NCBI GenBank assembly: GCA_023548195.1
Contig: JAJHZJ010000419.1
Coordinates: 859,773-923,772 of the forward strand
Direction: 5' to 3'
DNA: 64,000 nucleotides
Source of the DNA: Bettongia penicillata ogilbyi
Taxonomy: Eukaryota > Chordata > Mammalia > Diprotodontia > Potoroidae
Shown here: in pieces, positions 44,257 through 54,860 of the stretch
How the letters are laid out: every line of letters begins with the position of its first letter
How positions within the stretch are numbered: position 1 is the stretch's first letter
Notes under the pieces: generated by a model
Told to the model about the DNA's origin: nothing
What the model saw: the letters and a program-made list of their open reading frames with translations, nothing else
Databases searched by the model: none
Position numbers and translations under genes: made by a program

Positions 44257-44520
44257 AAAAAGAATTTATTTAATGCCTACGTGTCAGGTACTGTGCTAGG
44301 CACTTAGGATATAAAGGAAGATAAAAACAATCTCTTTCCTCAAGGACATCATATTCTAATGGGGGGACAACATGTCCATATAAGATATATATGGTACAAA
44401 TTGAAAGGAAACTAAGGGGAGGCCAGGAAGGGTCTTTTGGGAAGATTGTATTTGAGCTGAGTCTTGAAGGAAATCAGAAAGACCAAGAGATTGAGGGAGA
44501 AATTAAGAATTACTGGCCTA
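44257..44520 (-). repeat. L2 LINE relic
   Basis: Antisense L2: AATGCCTACGTGTCAGGTAC, TGTGCTAGGCACTTAGGATA, ATTCTAATGGGGGGACAACA, GAGCTGAGTCTTGAAGGAAA. Confidence 0.75.
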
Positions 44521-44524
44521 GGAC

Positions 44525-44650
44525 ATTTCCTTGAGCCTTAGTTTTCTCTTGTGTAAAAGGTACTTAAATAGTACTAATATAGTTGGTAGAGAGAACAAGT
44601 AAAGTAATGTATAGGAGATGCTTGGAAAATCTTAAAAGTTTGCTAGCTAG
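44525..44650 (+). repeat. MIR 3' half relic
   Basis: TTGAGCCTTAGTTTTCTCTT, TGTGTAAAAGG and TAATGTATAGGAGATGCTTG. Confidence 0.45.
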
Positions 44651-45134
44651 ATAGCAAGGGGATACAAAGACAGGAGAAAGAAGATAGTTATGTGAAGTCC
44701 TAAAAGTTAAAAAGAAAAAAAAGATAGCTAAGTAGGTAATAGCTAGAATTAAAACTGAGGATGAGGAGCAATAAATGGAATGAGAACATCTGGAAATGAA
44801 GTAAAATAAAATAAACCCAGATATAAAGCTCAGAATTGGTCCTCCCAAGAGTCTTGGCCTACTAATTCATCTTAAGGCAGCTCTACTCCCTGAGCCTTAA
44901 TCAAGATGTGCCTTTTAGTCTTCTTAGCAAAGTATTTCTATGGGCAGAGGTATGAATAATCAAAGGACTCCAAACAAATGTCCTTTTCCTGATAAACTCA
45001 TCAGGAGATCAGGGAACTGCCTTTCCCATCCCTTTCTCATAATCAAATGAACAAAGTAACTTATAAGGTCAGCATGTATAGCCAGTATCCAGATAAAGCC
45101 CATCTTCTTCCCCGTCCCCAACACAAACAGGCAT
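44651..45134. other. No gene recognised
   Basis: Unique sequence with purine-rich patches. Confidence 0.5.

Positions 45135-45181
<47 letters not shown>
45135..45181 (+). repeat. (CA)n microsatellite
   Basis: About 23 AC units. Confidence 0.95.
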
Positions 45182-45529
45182 AAGCACACATGCACATTTT
45201 CCCCTTCAGATAAGGACCAAAATTTAAACCAACCAACCCTTTTGAGCCGTACAAGAGGGGAACATGACCCAACAACTGCAGTAAATAATGAAAACCATAA
45301 AAGTTTGCAGTTGGTTGAGTTATTTTCATTGAAATCCTAAATAGGTTTACATCTCTAAATTGAGAAATCTGAAAATGACTAGACCCTGAAATCTCAGCGT
45401 CTTCAGGGAAGGAAGTGAAAATGTTAAAAGGATTCTTGATTGTGCAGTGAGCAGGCAAATAGGTAATTAGACCTATACAAAGTAGCCAATCACCCCAGGC
45501 TCAGCGGAATAACATTTTCGAATTTTAGG
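45182..45529. other. No feature recognised
   Basis: Unique sequence. Confidence 0.5.
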
Positions 45530-45720
45530 AGAAATCACAAAGGAAGCTGGAGGCCTCTTGGCAAGAGTGTTTTGCAGAGCACTCCAGGCAAAAGGAAAGG
45601 CAGAGACCTGGAAGGTACTGAGAGCAGTATCAATGTTTAAGAATGAAACTAAGTAAGATATAAAACTGTAGACCCACAGGGAACAGAAAGGAGAAATGTA
45701 GACATTGCAAAGGGCATAAC
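45530..45720 (-). repeat. L2 LINE relic
   Basis: GAGCACTCCAGGCAAAAGGA, AAGGCAGAGACCTGGAAGGT and GACATTGCAAAGGGC, in the order of the L2 region also visible at 30790 and 34130. Confidence 0.45.
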
Positions 45721-46929
45721 ACCATTATAAAAATGTATAATTTAGGTAGAGAATGCTTGCTGAGTTCTGCACTGTCTAGTGAATTTTGTGTTTGAATGCA
45801 CATGCTGAGAGACTGATTTTAATATATGCATTTCAAGAAAGCATAGTCATAATAATAGCCTAATCAAGAAGGAATATAATTATATAATCTACAAAAAAAA
45901 TGAATTACTAAGTCAGAAGGTTTGGTTTGGGGAAAGAATTTACGTGGAAACAAAATTGGCATAGGTCCTTAATTAAAAGGGGCAGGAGTGAGTGGAGGGA
46001 AAAAGCCAGGTAGAGTGAGTCAGGCTTCCTTATTAGAACAACATGGTGGCTGGCCTGAAATCAGCCCTGTGCCGAGTAAATTGAAGTTGTTTGAATTTAA
46101 TGGCAACAGAAAATAATGGGAATTTTTAAAAAAATCAGAGAAGAACCAATTAATGTAATTATTCACAACGGATTGACTTTATGCATTGACAAATTACTCA
46201 TGCAGTTTAATATACAGAGTATAAGGCAATAAGAAAAACTGCTCTGCTAAAGTAATTATTATATGGCATTCATACCAGTTAGAAAATTGAGAGTATCTGA
46301 TAGCAGGTTTTTTGTTTTGATCTGTTGATTTTGTCAACGGTAAAATATTTCAGTGGGAGGGGAAATTTGTATGATGTTTTATATATGACTTATTGTAATT
46401 GTGTAGCTAGATTTTATTAACACTCCCGGGGGAGGAGTGGGAGAATGGGTAAGAGTTTCTATTGTTCATCTATCATTCTTTCAAATAAGCTGGGATCCAG
46501 GAGTTTGGGGAAGTCGGGCAGTGCAATTCTAAGGACTGCACCTAAAAGACAGAATCATAAAGATCTTGACATTTGACCATACTAACATGACTTCTAGGAT
46601 ACCCAAAAGATAGTTTAAGAGAGCAGAACCAGCTCTAACAGTCATGTGGTAAATTTGAACTCAGACAAACCTATCTACCATAAAACAGACAAAGGACCAA
46701 AGGAGGGTGTGGAAGTGTGTGTGGGCATATATATATGTGTATATATGTGCACATATATGTGTGTGCTGGAGAGACAGAGAGGCTGTCATATTAAGACTTC
46801 CAAAAATTTGAGGGAAGCTAAGAAAAATTTTTCATGATCTGAATAAGGGTTCCAGGGAAAGAATTTTCATATTGAGAGCCCTAGGAATCAAGAACTGGAC
46901 CATCTGAGGTCCCAAGTCTAGAATATCAT
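45721..46929. other. No gene recognised; TG/TA microsatellite at 46722-46765
   Basis: About 1.2 kb of unique AT-rich sequence with one short imperfect TATATG/TGTG microsatellite. Confidence 0.5.
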
Positions 46930-47195
46930 AGGATAATGGAAAGAGCACTGGACATAAAGTCAGAAGACCTGATTTTAAATCCTGGCTCATTTAATAACCA
47001 GTGTAATTCAATTCCACAAATATTTGTTAAATACTATTATGTGCTTGCTTGTGCTAGGCAATGAGTATATAAAGAGATTAATTGTATGCCATCACACAAT
47101 CTTTCTGGGCCTCAGTTTCCCTATAGGAATACCTTGTACTACATTATCTCTTAGGTCCTTCCTAGATTGGAGTCTTACGATCTTCTGTCAAGGGT
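46930..47195 (+). repeat. MIR SINE interrupted by an L2 tail
   Basis: MIR head TAATGGAAAGAGCACTGGAC and GAAGACCTGATTTTAAATCC. An antisense L2 tail (about 47005-47090: CACAAATATTTGTTAAATAC, GCTTGTGCTAGGCAATGAGT) follows, then the MIR end CTGGGCCTCAGTTTCCCTAT and AGGTCCTTCCTAGATTGGAG. Confidence 0.75.
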
Positions 47196-47885
47196 AGAAG
47201 AAATAAATCTACGGTTTGTATGGGCCGTGAGCCTAGAAGAAGGATCCATATGGAGAAGGCTGCCTGACATATTCCTAGAGTCTTACAATATGGAAAGCCA
47301 GTTTCAGAGCAGCTGAAACAACTAACATCCTTGCCAGACCAAAGCTATTCTCCATTAGGTACCTGAGTTTAATCAGACCTTAAATTGATATTGCAATTGG
47401 TCAGATTAGTCTGAAGACATAGCCCAGAATACAAGAAAGAGTCAAGGGATTAAATTAAGCAAAAAGATACAAAATAAAGAATAAACAAAGTCCAATTCCA
47501 TGTAAATGTTCAGGATGCATCAGAGTGAACCTTAAGACTCTTATAAATTTATAATTTCTCTCGATTCACTAATTTAAAGTTAGCCTTTCTCCTATTGTGT
47601 TTAATAACAAAATCCCCTTAAAACACTTGAAAGAAGATGCTTGTTTTCAGGCAACAAGGTAAGGGAAAAACCTATTTCCTCTCCTTGAAACAAAGCTTAG
47701 GGTTTTGGGGAATTGAAGTTTAGAAAGGAGTTATGTTGGCAATATGGAAACAGAAGAGGATACCAGTCATTCAAGTCCTAAGACTTGATGGTGACAAGGA
47801 AGTCTATAGTTGCAAATTTCAGTAAATTCATGAGTACCCCTTTCATCCATAATTATTACTGTTGTTTTTTCAATTGGTAAAAATG
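47196..47885. other. No gene recognised
   Basis: Unique sequence. Confidence 0.5.
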
Positions 47886-48010
47886 AACGGATGGATGGAT
47901 GGATGTTATTTGTTAAGCACTTACTATGTGCACTGTACTAAGTACTGTGGATACAAATACAAAAATAAGAAAATGCCTGCCCTCAAGGAATTTATATTTT
48001 AAGAGTAGGC
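47886..48010 (-). repeat. (GGAT)n and L2 3'-end relic
   Basis: A short GGATGGATGGATGG run, then antisense L2: TTGTTAAGCACTTACTATGT, GCACTGTACTAAGTACTGTG, CCTGCCCTCAAGGAATTTAT. Confidence 0.75.
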
Positions 48011-48679
48011 AAATAACATTTATAGGAAAATGGTGGCCATGGAATGAAGTTATGGTCTGGGGAGTCCTAAAGATTATCAGTGGAATAATAGTGTCACCAA
48101 TCCCTATGCCCTTCAAGAGATGGACTACATTTCCCAAAGCAAGTTACAGAAAACAGGAGAGAATTTATAATTGGGAGAACACGGTAGAAAATGACTGGTG
48201 AGGAGATAAGTTTGCATAGTTTCAGGGTTCAGTGTCTCAATTCCTACCAGGCGTAGTCTCTGTTTGGATGGTGGGACAACATCAGCTCATCAACATAGAA
48301 AAAGAAGGGGATTGAAGATGAGGCTTCATGGTCACAGGAAACTGAGTCAAATGACTCAGCTCCTAACATCATCAATCCAATGGACAACCTTCAGCTCCAT
48401 TAGTGTCTACAATGTAGAAAACAGATTTTTTTTCCTGTTTCTCAATGAAAAGGGAATTTTATCAATATAACATCACATTAAAAACAGGGAAAAGACTTCA
48501 TTACAACAGACAGCTCAAGAGCACTTACGGGAGCCAGGCCAAAATGAAGTCTAAAGAATGCCTCTTTATTCAACCCTCTTGACTTAACAAGTTGAGTAAC
48601 CTTTTGATTTGTATTTTGGGGAAGCCATTGAAGAGACTTCCACAGAATAGACAAGTATGGATGTATTGTCATCTGTACT
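48011..48679. other. No gene recognised
   Basis: Unique sequence. The 91- and 108-codon open frames in this area (47926-48201 and 48804-48478) run into L2 or SINE sequence and are not genes. Confidence 0.5.
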
Positions 48680-48690
48680 ACTGGAAAGTA
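48680..48690. repeat. Target-site duplication, left copy
   Basis: ACTGGAAAGTA, identical at 48981-48991; brackets the following SINE. Confidence 0.8.
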
Positions 48691-48980
48691 GGGGAAGCTA
48701 CCAGTGCAGGAGTCAGGAGGACCTGAATTCAAATCACACCTCAGACATTTGACACTCATTAGCTGTGTGACCTTGGGCAAGTCACTTAACCACAACTGCC
48801 TCATTCTGGGACATCTCCAGTCATCCTGATGAATATCTGGTCACTGAATTCAGATGGCTCTGAAGGAAAAGTGAAGCTGGTGACCTGCACAACCCTCCCT
48901 CACTCAAAACAAAGCAAAGTGCAAGTCTTGTCATTATTTCTCTGATGGCACGGTCTTCTTTGGCAACAAAGGTTGAACAC
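48691..48980 (+). mobile_element. Marsupial SINE (WSINE1/SINE1-like), 5'-truncated
   Basis: The tRNA-like head is missing about 25-30 nt. The copy starts at GCTACCAGTGCAGGAGTCAG and runs through TAGCTGTGTGACCTTGGGCA and GATGAATATCTGGTCACTGA to GGCAACAAAGGTTGAACACA. The 11-bp duplication proves a discrete insertion despite the truncation. Confidence 0.9.
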
Positions 48981-48991
48981 ACTGGAAAGTA

Positions 48992-49293
48992 TGTCCAGCT
49001 TAATGAGAGCTAAGATCCATTGAAATGCTGGGGCATGAAAATATTTGATCTGTACTCATCCATCGCTACACCTCTTGAAGACTTACCATAGTGACTAAGG
49101 CATTCATGTGAAGAACATGTTGGAGACAGAGATGGTGTTCTAGCTATGGTCCAAAGTCAAGCAGAGGAGGAGTGAAAAGGAACATGTGCTGTTCATTCAG
49201 CACTATGCTGAACCTAGCTGAGCTAAGAGTCTCACAAGGGCCTCCAGTGGATGAGTCCCTTAGGAACCAGAGATACTTATTTGCCAAAAAAAA
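48992..49293. other. No feature recognised
   Basis: Unique sequence. Confidence 0.5.
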
Positions 49294-49490
49294 GGGAAGG
49301 AAGGAAGGAAGGAAGGAAGGAAGGAAGGAAGGAAGGAAGGAAGGAAGGAAGGAAGGAAGGAAGGAAGGAAGGAAGGGAGGGAGGGAGGGAGGGAGGGAGG
49401 AAGGAAGGAAGGAAGGAAGGAAGGAAGGAAGGAAGGAAGGAAGGAAGGAAGGAAGGAAGGAAGGAAGGAAGGAAGGAAGGAAGGAAGGAA
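49294..49490 (+). repeat. (GGAA)n microsatellite, 197 bp
   Basis: About 49 tetranucleotide units. A block of GGGA units at about 49374-49400 splits it into two GGAA arrays. Open frames across it (Arg-Lys-Glu-Gly and Ser-Phe-Leu-Pro repeats) are artefacts of the repeat. Confidence 0.98.
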
Positions 49491-50194
49491 AAGAAATGTA
49501 ATTTTACAGGCCTTACTCATCTGCTTCACCCAGTAATTTATGGTTGTTATAATTAAGGCATATATGATTAAGATTTTCCAAAATTTTCCTTTTTGAAAAA
49601 TAACTTTTGAGATTACTCCTATTCAAACTTGTCCTTTGAGGCCAAATGTACAACTAGCCTAGTGGATAGATAAAAAGATCTCTCAATATCACCTGTATTG
49701 TGATCTCATCAGCATTTTATTTGCAACATAATGCTAAATTTCAAATGATAATCATTCATATACATTTGATTCCCCTACTAAGATGTAAATCCCTTGTTGC
49801 AGGTATTTTGTCTAATTTGTCTTCAAATTCCTCTTCCTCCAGGCTGTATCACAGTACTTTGCACATAATTGGTGCTATGGAGAGGAGTGGTTCAATTACT
49901 GGCCTATGAATCAGCTCCAAAGGCTAAGATTCTTTGCTGATTTCTATGACAATTTTTATGATAATCAGACATCCATGCTTTGAATTTTACTTTCCTGCTA
50001 CATTCTCACTTGCCAGTATTAAGCTCCCAGCTCTTGGATGCTTCTGTACATTCAAGGTTGCCTATGGATGAGGCTCATTATGTGGATCGTAATCAGGTGT
50101 CTGAGTTCCTAGGTGACCCACAACTGATGCAACTTTCAACCAAGATTTTCAGATCATGTCTTTTAGCAAAGGGGCTATGAAATCTCACTCTGAA
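49491..50194. other. Mostly unique; L2 tail at 49775-49890
   Basis: CTACTAAGATGTAAATCCCT, CTGTATCACAGTACTTTGCA and CATAATTGGTGCTATGGAG resemble the sense L2 end. The rest is unrecognised. Confidence 0.45.
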
Positions 50195-50294
50195 GAGAAG
50201 CAGCTCAGTAAGAATAGAAAGAACACAGGTTTTGGAATCATAGGGGCTGGATTTAAATCTCAACTTTACCACTTTCAACCTATATGACTCTGGA

Positions 50295-50572
50295 TGGGTA
50301 TATAATAATAAAGCAAATATATATGAAGTGCTTACATTGCTCCAGGCACTATGCTGAGCATTTTACAATTATTTTCTCACTTGAACCTCACAATAACCCT
50401 TGGAAGTAAATGCTACTATTACTCCTATTTTAAAGATGAAAAAAACTGGGGTTGAGGGGACTTAAGTGCCTTTCCCAGTGTCACAGAGCTAATAAGTGCC
50501 TGAAGTTTGATCTGAAATCACGGCTTTTTGACTCCAGGCCTGGCACTCAATCCACTCTTCCAGTGAGTTCTG
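50295..50572 (-). repeat. MIR/Ther-1 SINE, near full length
   Basis: Antisense tail GAAGTGCTTACATTGCTCCA, TTTTCTCACTTGAACCTCAC, core GACTTAAGTGCCTTTCCCAG and head ACTCCAGGCCTGGCACTCAA. It is inserted in the plus-strand MIR. Confidence 0.85.
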
Positions 50573-50611
50573 AACCTCAGTTTCCTCATATGAATAATGA
50601 GGGTATTGAAC

Positions 50612-50780
50612 TAGTGGTGTTATAAACCTTTTGGTGATAGAGGGCCCTTTGGCAGTTTACTAACCTTATGGACATCTTTTCCAAAGGATATTTTAAATGG
50701 ATAAAGTTACAAAAGAAACCAATTGTTTTGAAATAGTTATCATTTTTTAAGTTCATGGATACCAGGCTAACAGTCCCCAG
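50612..50780. mobile_element. hAT-Charlie-like non-autonomous DNA element
   Basis: The interior is shared with 34380-34545 (ACAAAAGAAACCAATTGTTT, TTTTTAAGTTCATGGATACC). Termini are degenerate inverted repeats (AGTGGTGTTATAAACC and GGCTAACAGTCCCC). It splits the MIR between GAACTAG and its continuation, with TGAACTAG/CAGACTAG flanks as a plausible 8-bp duplication. Confidence 0.6.
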
Positions 50781-50840
50781 ACTAGCTGATCTCTAAGTTC
50801 CCTGCTGGCTCTAAATCTATGATCTTATGCCTTGTTCTTG

Positions 50841-51934
50841 TATACCCTTGAAATAAATCTCTGTGTAACCTCTCTCTCTCTTCATACACCTGTTACTTTA
50901 ATTTAAAATTTCCCATCCAGCTCAAAAAATGTTTGAAATGATTTTTGGTTAAACTGAATTTCCCCTTTATTTGTCAAATGCAAACTTGTGAGTCCACATT
51001 CTCAAAATGTCCGTTACTTCCAAGCCTGAATTGTTTTCTCTAATACTTTTCTTCTATGAAACAGAGAGGAAAACCAAGAGGGGAACATTGTAGCCTAAAG
51101 AATGCAATGCTGTTCCGAGTGCCCTGTGCATTACTTTTGAAAAACTGTTCCCAAGGCATCCTTGAAGAAGCCTACAGATTCCTTGTGGACAACATTCCCA
51201 AGGGTAATCATGTTTAGGGAGATGATCCATGGAAAGTCATTCTCAGATCTATCCAGGAAGAACGTCTAAATCTAGAAGGGCCATTTTTAAAGTGTACGCT
51301 TGAAGCATTTATTATCTGAATTAGGTCAGCTCCAGAGCAAAATGTAAGGTAGGTGAATCATTTCTGTTTCTTTCCCCTTCCATCTCTCATCCTCATGTAT
51401 GATTTCTAGGAATGACCTGGCATTGGATAACGTGTGGCCAGATTAATGCCACCTTTTTATGTTATCTTCTCTGCATGCTTTGTGATAGGGCTTTCATGAT
51501 CTTCTGCCACAGCTCAGGAACATAAACCATCATTTGTATCTTGCATACTTTAACCCTGTGCTGTGCATGATAAGGAAAAAAAAGGGAGAGTTGCATAGCA
51601 GATGAGTAACTTTAAACATTTGGCCATATGTATTATGTATCTACAAGTGTGTATTCATTTATTAGAGACTCCAAGTATAAACAGAAATATTTTATGTATT
51701 ATTAAGTAAAAAAATATTATTTGCTTGCTCATATTTTCCCATGATTAATTTTGAAAAGTCCTTACTACAAAAGGTGTTATATTAGCTAAAAAGCCTTTGA
51801 GGTTGATATGAGAGCAAGAAACTTTTGTTGTGTACTATGTCATAATTTTTAAGGCCTACCATGGGGCCATGTTTGCCTCATCATCACCTTAATAGAAAAT
51901 TTAAAATAAAGAAAACTGGGGCCTAGAAGAATGA
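50841..51934. other. No gene recognised
   Basis: About 1.1 kb of unique sequence without domain-bearing frames or known repeats. Confidence 0.5.
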
Positions 51935-52026
51935 AATGACGTTCTCAAAATCATAAAGAAAGTAAGAAAGGCAGGCCATAAACCGAGTTCCTTTCATTCC
52001 AGATTCAGCACTTCTCCACTGCAATA
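51935..52026 (-). repeat. MIR relic, target of the second half-L1
   Basis: AGAATGAAATGACGTTCTCA, GGCCATAAACCGAGTTCCTT, ATTCCAGATTCAGCACTTCT. Confidence 0.5.
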
Positions 52027-52043
52027 CTAAACCAGAATTTTTT
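52027..52043. repeat. Target-site duplication, left copy
   Basis: CTAAACCAGAATTTTTT, identical to 54844-54860: a perfect 17-bp duplication around the minus-strand half-L1. Confidence 0.9.
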
Positions 52044-52051
52044 TTTTTTTT

Positions 52052-52067
52052 GCTTTATGATGATTTT
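52052..52067 (-). other. Extra 3' sequence before poly(A), possible transduction
   Basis: Minus-strand AAAATCATCATAAAGC lies between the family's A-rich end and the terminal A-run. It is missing in the plus-strand copy, which suggests read-through of a source locus downstream of the element's own end. Confidence 0.45.
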
Positions 52068-53078
52068 ATTTTTTTAATATAAATTTATTTATTTAACTTT
52101 TTACATTCATTTTCACAAAATTATGGGTTCCAAATTTTCTCCCCTTTTATCTGCTCCCCCCAACCTAATACACCAAGCATTCTAATTTCCCCTATCATCA
52201 ATCTGCCCTCTCTTCTATCATCTCTCCCTTCTCTTGTCCCCATCTTCTCTTTTGTCCTGTAGGGAAGGATGACTTTCTATTCCCCATTAACTGTATTTCT
52301 TATTTCCTAGTAGCAAGAACAATACTAAACAGTTGATACTAAAACTTTGAGTTCCAAATTCTCCCCATCCCTCCCTCCCCACCCATTCCCTTTGGGAAGG
52401 CAGGCAATTCAATATAGGCCCTATCTGTGTAGTTTTGCAAATGACTTCAATAATAGTTGTGTTGTGTAAGACTAACTGTATTTCCCTCCATCCTATCCTG
52501 CCCCCCATTGTTTCTATTCTGTCTTTTGATCCTTTCCCTCCCCGAATGTTGACTTCAAATTGCTCCCTCCTCCCATTGCCCTCCCTTCCATCATCCCCTC
52601 CACCCTGTTTATCTCCTTCTCCCCCACTTTCCTGTATTGTAAGATAGGTTTTAATACCAAAATGAATGTGCATTTTATTCCTTCCTTTAGTCGAATGTGA
52701 TGAGGGTAAACTTCACGCTTTTTTCTCAGCTCTCCTGTTTTTCCCTCCACTAAAAAGTCTCCTGCTTGCCTCTTGAATGAGAGATAATTTACCCCATTCC
52801 ATTTCACCCTCTCTCCTCTCACTACGTTTCTCTCTCACCATTTACCTTAATTTCTTTTAAGATATGGTCCCATCCTATTCAATTCACTCTGTGCTCTCTG
52901 TCTCTGTATGTGTGTGCATGCACACATGTACGTGTGTGTGTGTGGTCCCACCAAATACCCAGATACTGAAAAGTTTCAAGAGTTACAAATATTGTCTTTC
53001 CATGTAGTAATGTAAACAGTTCACCTTTGGTAAGTCCCTTATGACTTCTCTTTGCTTTTTACTATTTCATGCTTCTTC

Positions 53079-54179
53079 TCATTCTTGTGTTTGAAAGTCA
53101 AATTTTCTTTTCAGCTCTGATCTTTTCATCAAGAATGCTTGAAAGTCCTCTGTTTCATTGAAAGACCATATTTTCTCCTGAAGTATTATACTCAGTTTGG
53201 CTGGGTAGGTGATTCTTGGTTTGAGTCCTAGTTGCTTTAACTTCTGCAATATCCTATTCCACGCCCTTTGATCCCTTAATATAGAAGCTGCTAGAACTTG
53301 TGTTATCCCGATTGTATTTCCACAATACTGGAATTGTTTCTTTCTAGCTGCTTGCAAGATTTTCTCCTTGACCTGGGAACTCTGGAATTTGTCCACAATG
53401 TTCCTAGGAGTTTCTCTTTTTGGATCTCTTTCAGGCGGTGATCGATGGATTCCTCCAATACTTATTTTGCCTTCTGGTTGTAGAATGTCAGGGCAGTTTT
53501 CCTTGATAATTTCATGAAAGATGATGCCTAGGCTCTTTTTTTGATCATGGCTTTCAGGTAGTCCCATAATTTTTAAATTGTCTCTCCTGGATCTATTTTC
53601 CAGGTCAGTTGTTTTTCCAATGAGATATTTCACATTCTCTAACATTTTTTCATTCTTTTGGTTTTATTTGGTGATTTCTTGGTTTCTCAGAAAGTCATTA
53701 GACTCCATCTGTTCCATTCTAATTTTGAGAGAACCATTTTCTCCAGTGAGCTTTTGAACCTCTTTTTCTATTTGGCCAATTCTGCTTTTGAAAACTTTCT
53801 TCTCCTCATTGGATTTTTGAACCTCTTTTGCCAATTGAGTGAGCCTATTTTTCAAGGTGTTATTTTCCTCAGCATTTTTTTGGGTCTCCTTTAGCAAGGT
53901 ATTGACCCGTTTTTCATACTTTTCTTGCATCTCTCTCATTTCTCTTCCCAGTTTTTCCTCCACCTGTCTAACTTGATTTTCAAAATCCTTTCTGAGTTCT
54001 TCCATGGCCTGAGCCCATTGGATATCTATTTTGGGTGTTTGAGGTACAGAGACCTTGCCTTCTATGTCTTTCCCTGATGGTAAGCATTGTTCTTCCTCAT
54101 CAGAAATGAAAGGGGGAAACATCTGTTCACCAAGAAAATAACCTTCTATGGTCTTATTTTTCTTCCCTTTTCTGGGCAT
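53079..54179 (-). pseudogene. L1 ORF1p of the half-L1, nearly intact with one stop
   Basis: The start ATG at 54179 (MPRKGKKNKTIEGY) reads open for 171 codons, meets one TAA at 53666-53664 (CAA in the sister copy), and continues in the same frame to a stop at 53079: 366 codon positions in all, a normal L1 ORF1p length. Domains: a basic N-terminus; a long coiled coil (roughly residues 50-175) with leucine/glutamate heptads; an RRM with NLKIMGLPESHDQKKSLG (roughly 200-217) and IHRSPPERDPKRETPRN; and a CTD with SSQVKEKILQAARKKQF, LAASILRDQRAW and ending FDFQTQE. Made in full it would bind RNA as a trimer. As it stands, only a truncated coiled-coil product is possible. Confidence 0.88.
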
Positions 54180-54843
54180 TTTCCCAGGCAGTTACTTGAC
54201 TTCTGAGATTCCTGTCAACCTCCAACTAGATCCGCCCAGCTAGTGCTTGGGGTCTGAGATTCAAATGCTGCTCCCCAGCCTCAGGGCTTTCAGTGGGGGG
54301 TGAGGCTGCTATTCAATGTGAGCTTAAGTTCTGGTGCTCGGGTGGGGGCAGGGCCAATTCCCAGGCTCAGTTCCCTCAGGGGGTTTATGTGAAGTCCTTC
54401 AGTAATGGAGCAGAGCTCCTTTCTGCTTGGGCAGCCCGGGTCTGCTGCTGTCCCTGTCTCGGCCGCTTCCTCCCAAGGGGGCCTGATTTATGGACACACC
54501 CCGCTCCCCTCTTGGCCAGCCCAGAAGTCTCACTGACCTGTGCGCCTGTGGGTAGAGGGAGCTTTGCGGCACCAGAGATTCTGTCCCTAAAGCCTGCTCA
54601 AATCTGCTCCTCTGGGGCTGCATGGCCAGGGCAGGAGTGGGCTCCGCTGTCTGGTGCATGATGGACCTTTGGTGGTGGTTTTTCAGGGCTCTATGGAAGG
54701 GAAATCTCCTCCACTGCGCTGCTGCGTGGCTTCCACCGCTCCAGAAATTGTGGGGAGTTCTTTTTACAGGAAATTTATGGGCTGTGGGTTTGGAGCTAGC
54801 ATACATGAGTCTTTCTACTCTGCCATCTTGGCTCCTCCTCCCC
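54180..54843 (-). promoter_or_regulatory. 5' UTR / internal promoter region of the younger half-L1
   Basis: GC-rich 664-bp block beginning (minus sense) GGGGGAGGAGGAGCCAAGAT and reaching the ORF1 ATG. It is colinear with 3896-4564. It is one of the most GC- and CpG-rich blocks of the window, as expected for an L1-type internal promoter. Confidence 0.6.
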
Positions 54844-54860
54844 CTAAACCAGAATTTTTT
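54844..54860. repeat. Target-site duplication, right copy
   Basis: CTAAACCAGAATTTTTT, paired with 52027-52043. Confidence 0.9.

Larger units (their letters stand above)
50195..50840 (+). repeat. MIR SINE broken by two later insertions
   Basis: The MIR head and core are at 50195-50294 (AGAATAGAAAGAACACAGGT, GGATTTAAATCTCAACTTTA). The element resumes at 50573-50612 (GAACCTCAGTTTCCTCATAT) and again at 50781-50840 (GATCTCTAAGTTCCCTGCTG, CTCTAAATCTATGATCTTAT). The gaps hold a minus-strand MIR/Ther-1 and a hAT-like element. Confidence 0.8.
52044..54843 (-). mobile_element. Half-L1 (HAL1-like) retrotransposon, younger copy
   Basis: A 2.8-kb element on the minus strand: 5' UTR (54843-54180, starting GGGGGAGGAGGAGCCAAGAT), ORF1 (54179-53079), purine-rich 3' region and poly(A) (the T-run at 52038-52051). 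ORF2 is absent, and the ORF1-to-3' join is colinear with that of 3896-6699. The 17-bp target duplication is perfect and ORF1 has one stop only, so this copy is younger than the plus-strand one. Between the A-rich L1 end and the final poly(A) lie about 16 extra bases (52052-52067). Confidence 0.92.

Noticed and set aside
45047..45458. Plus frame of 97 codons and minus frame of 129 codons
   Set aside because: Both run through the (CA)n repeat and have no domain outside it.
49172..49556. Open frames of about 100 codons with Arg-Lys-Glu-Gly repeats, and the Ser-Phe-Leu-Pro frame on the other strand
   Set aside because: They are translations of the (GGAA)n microsatellite and have no coding evidence.
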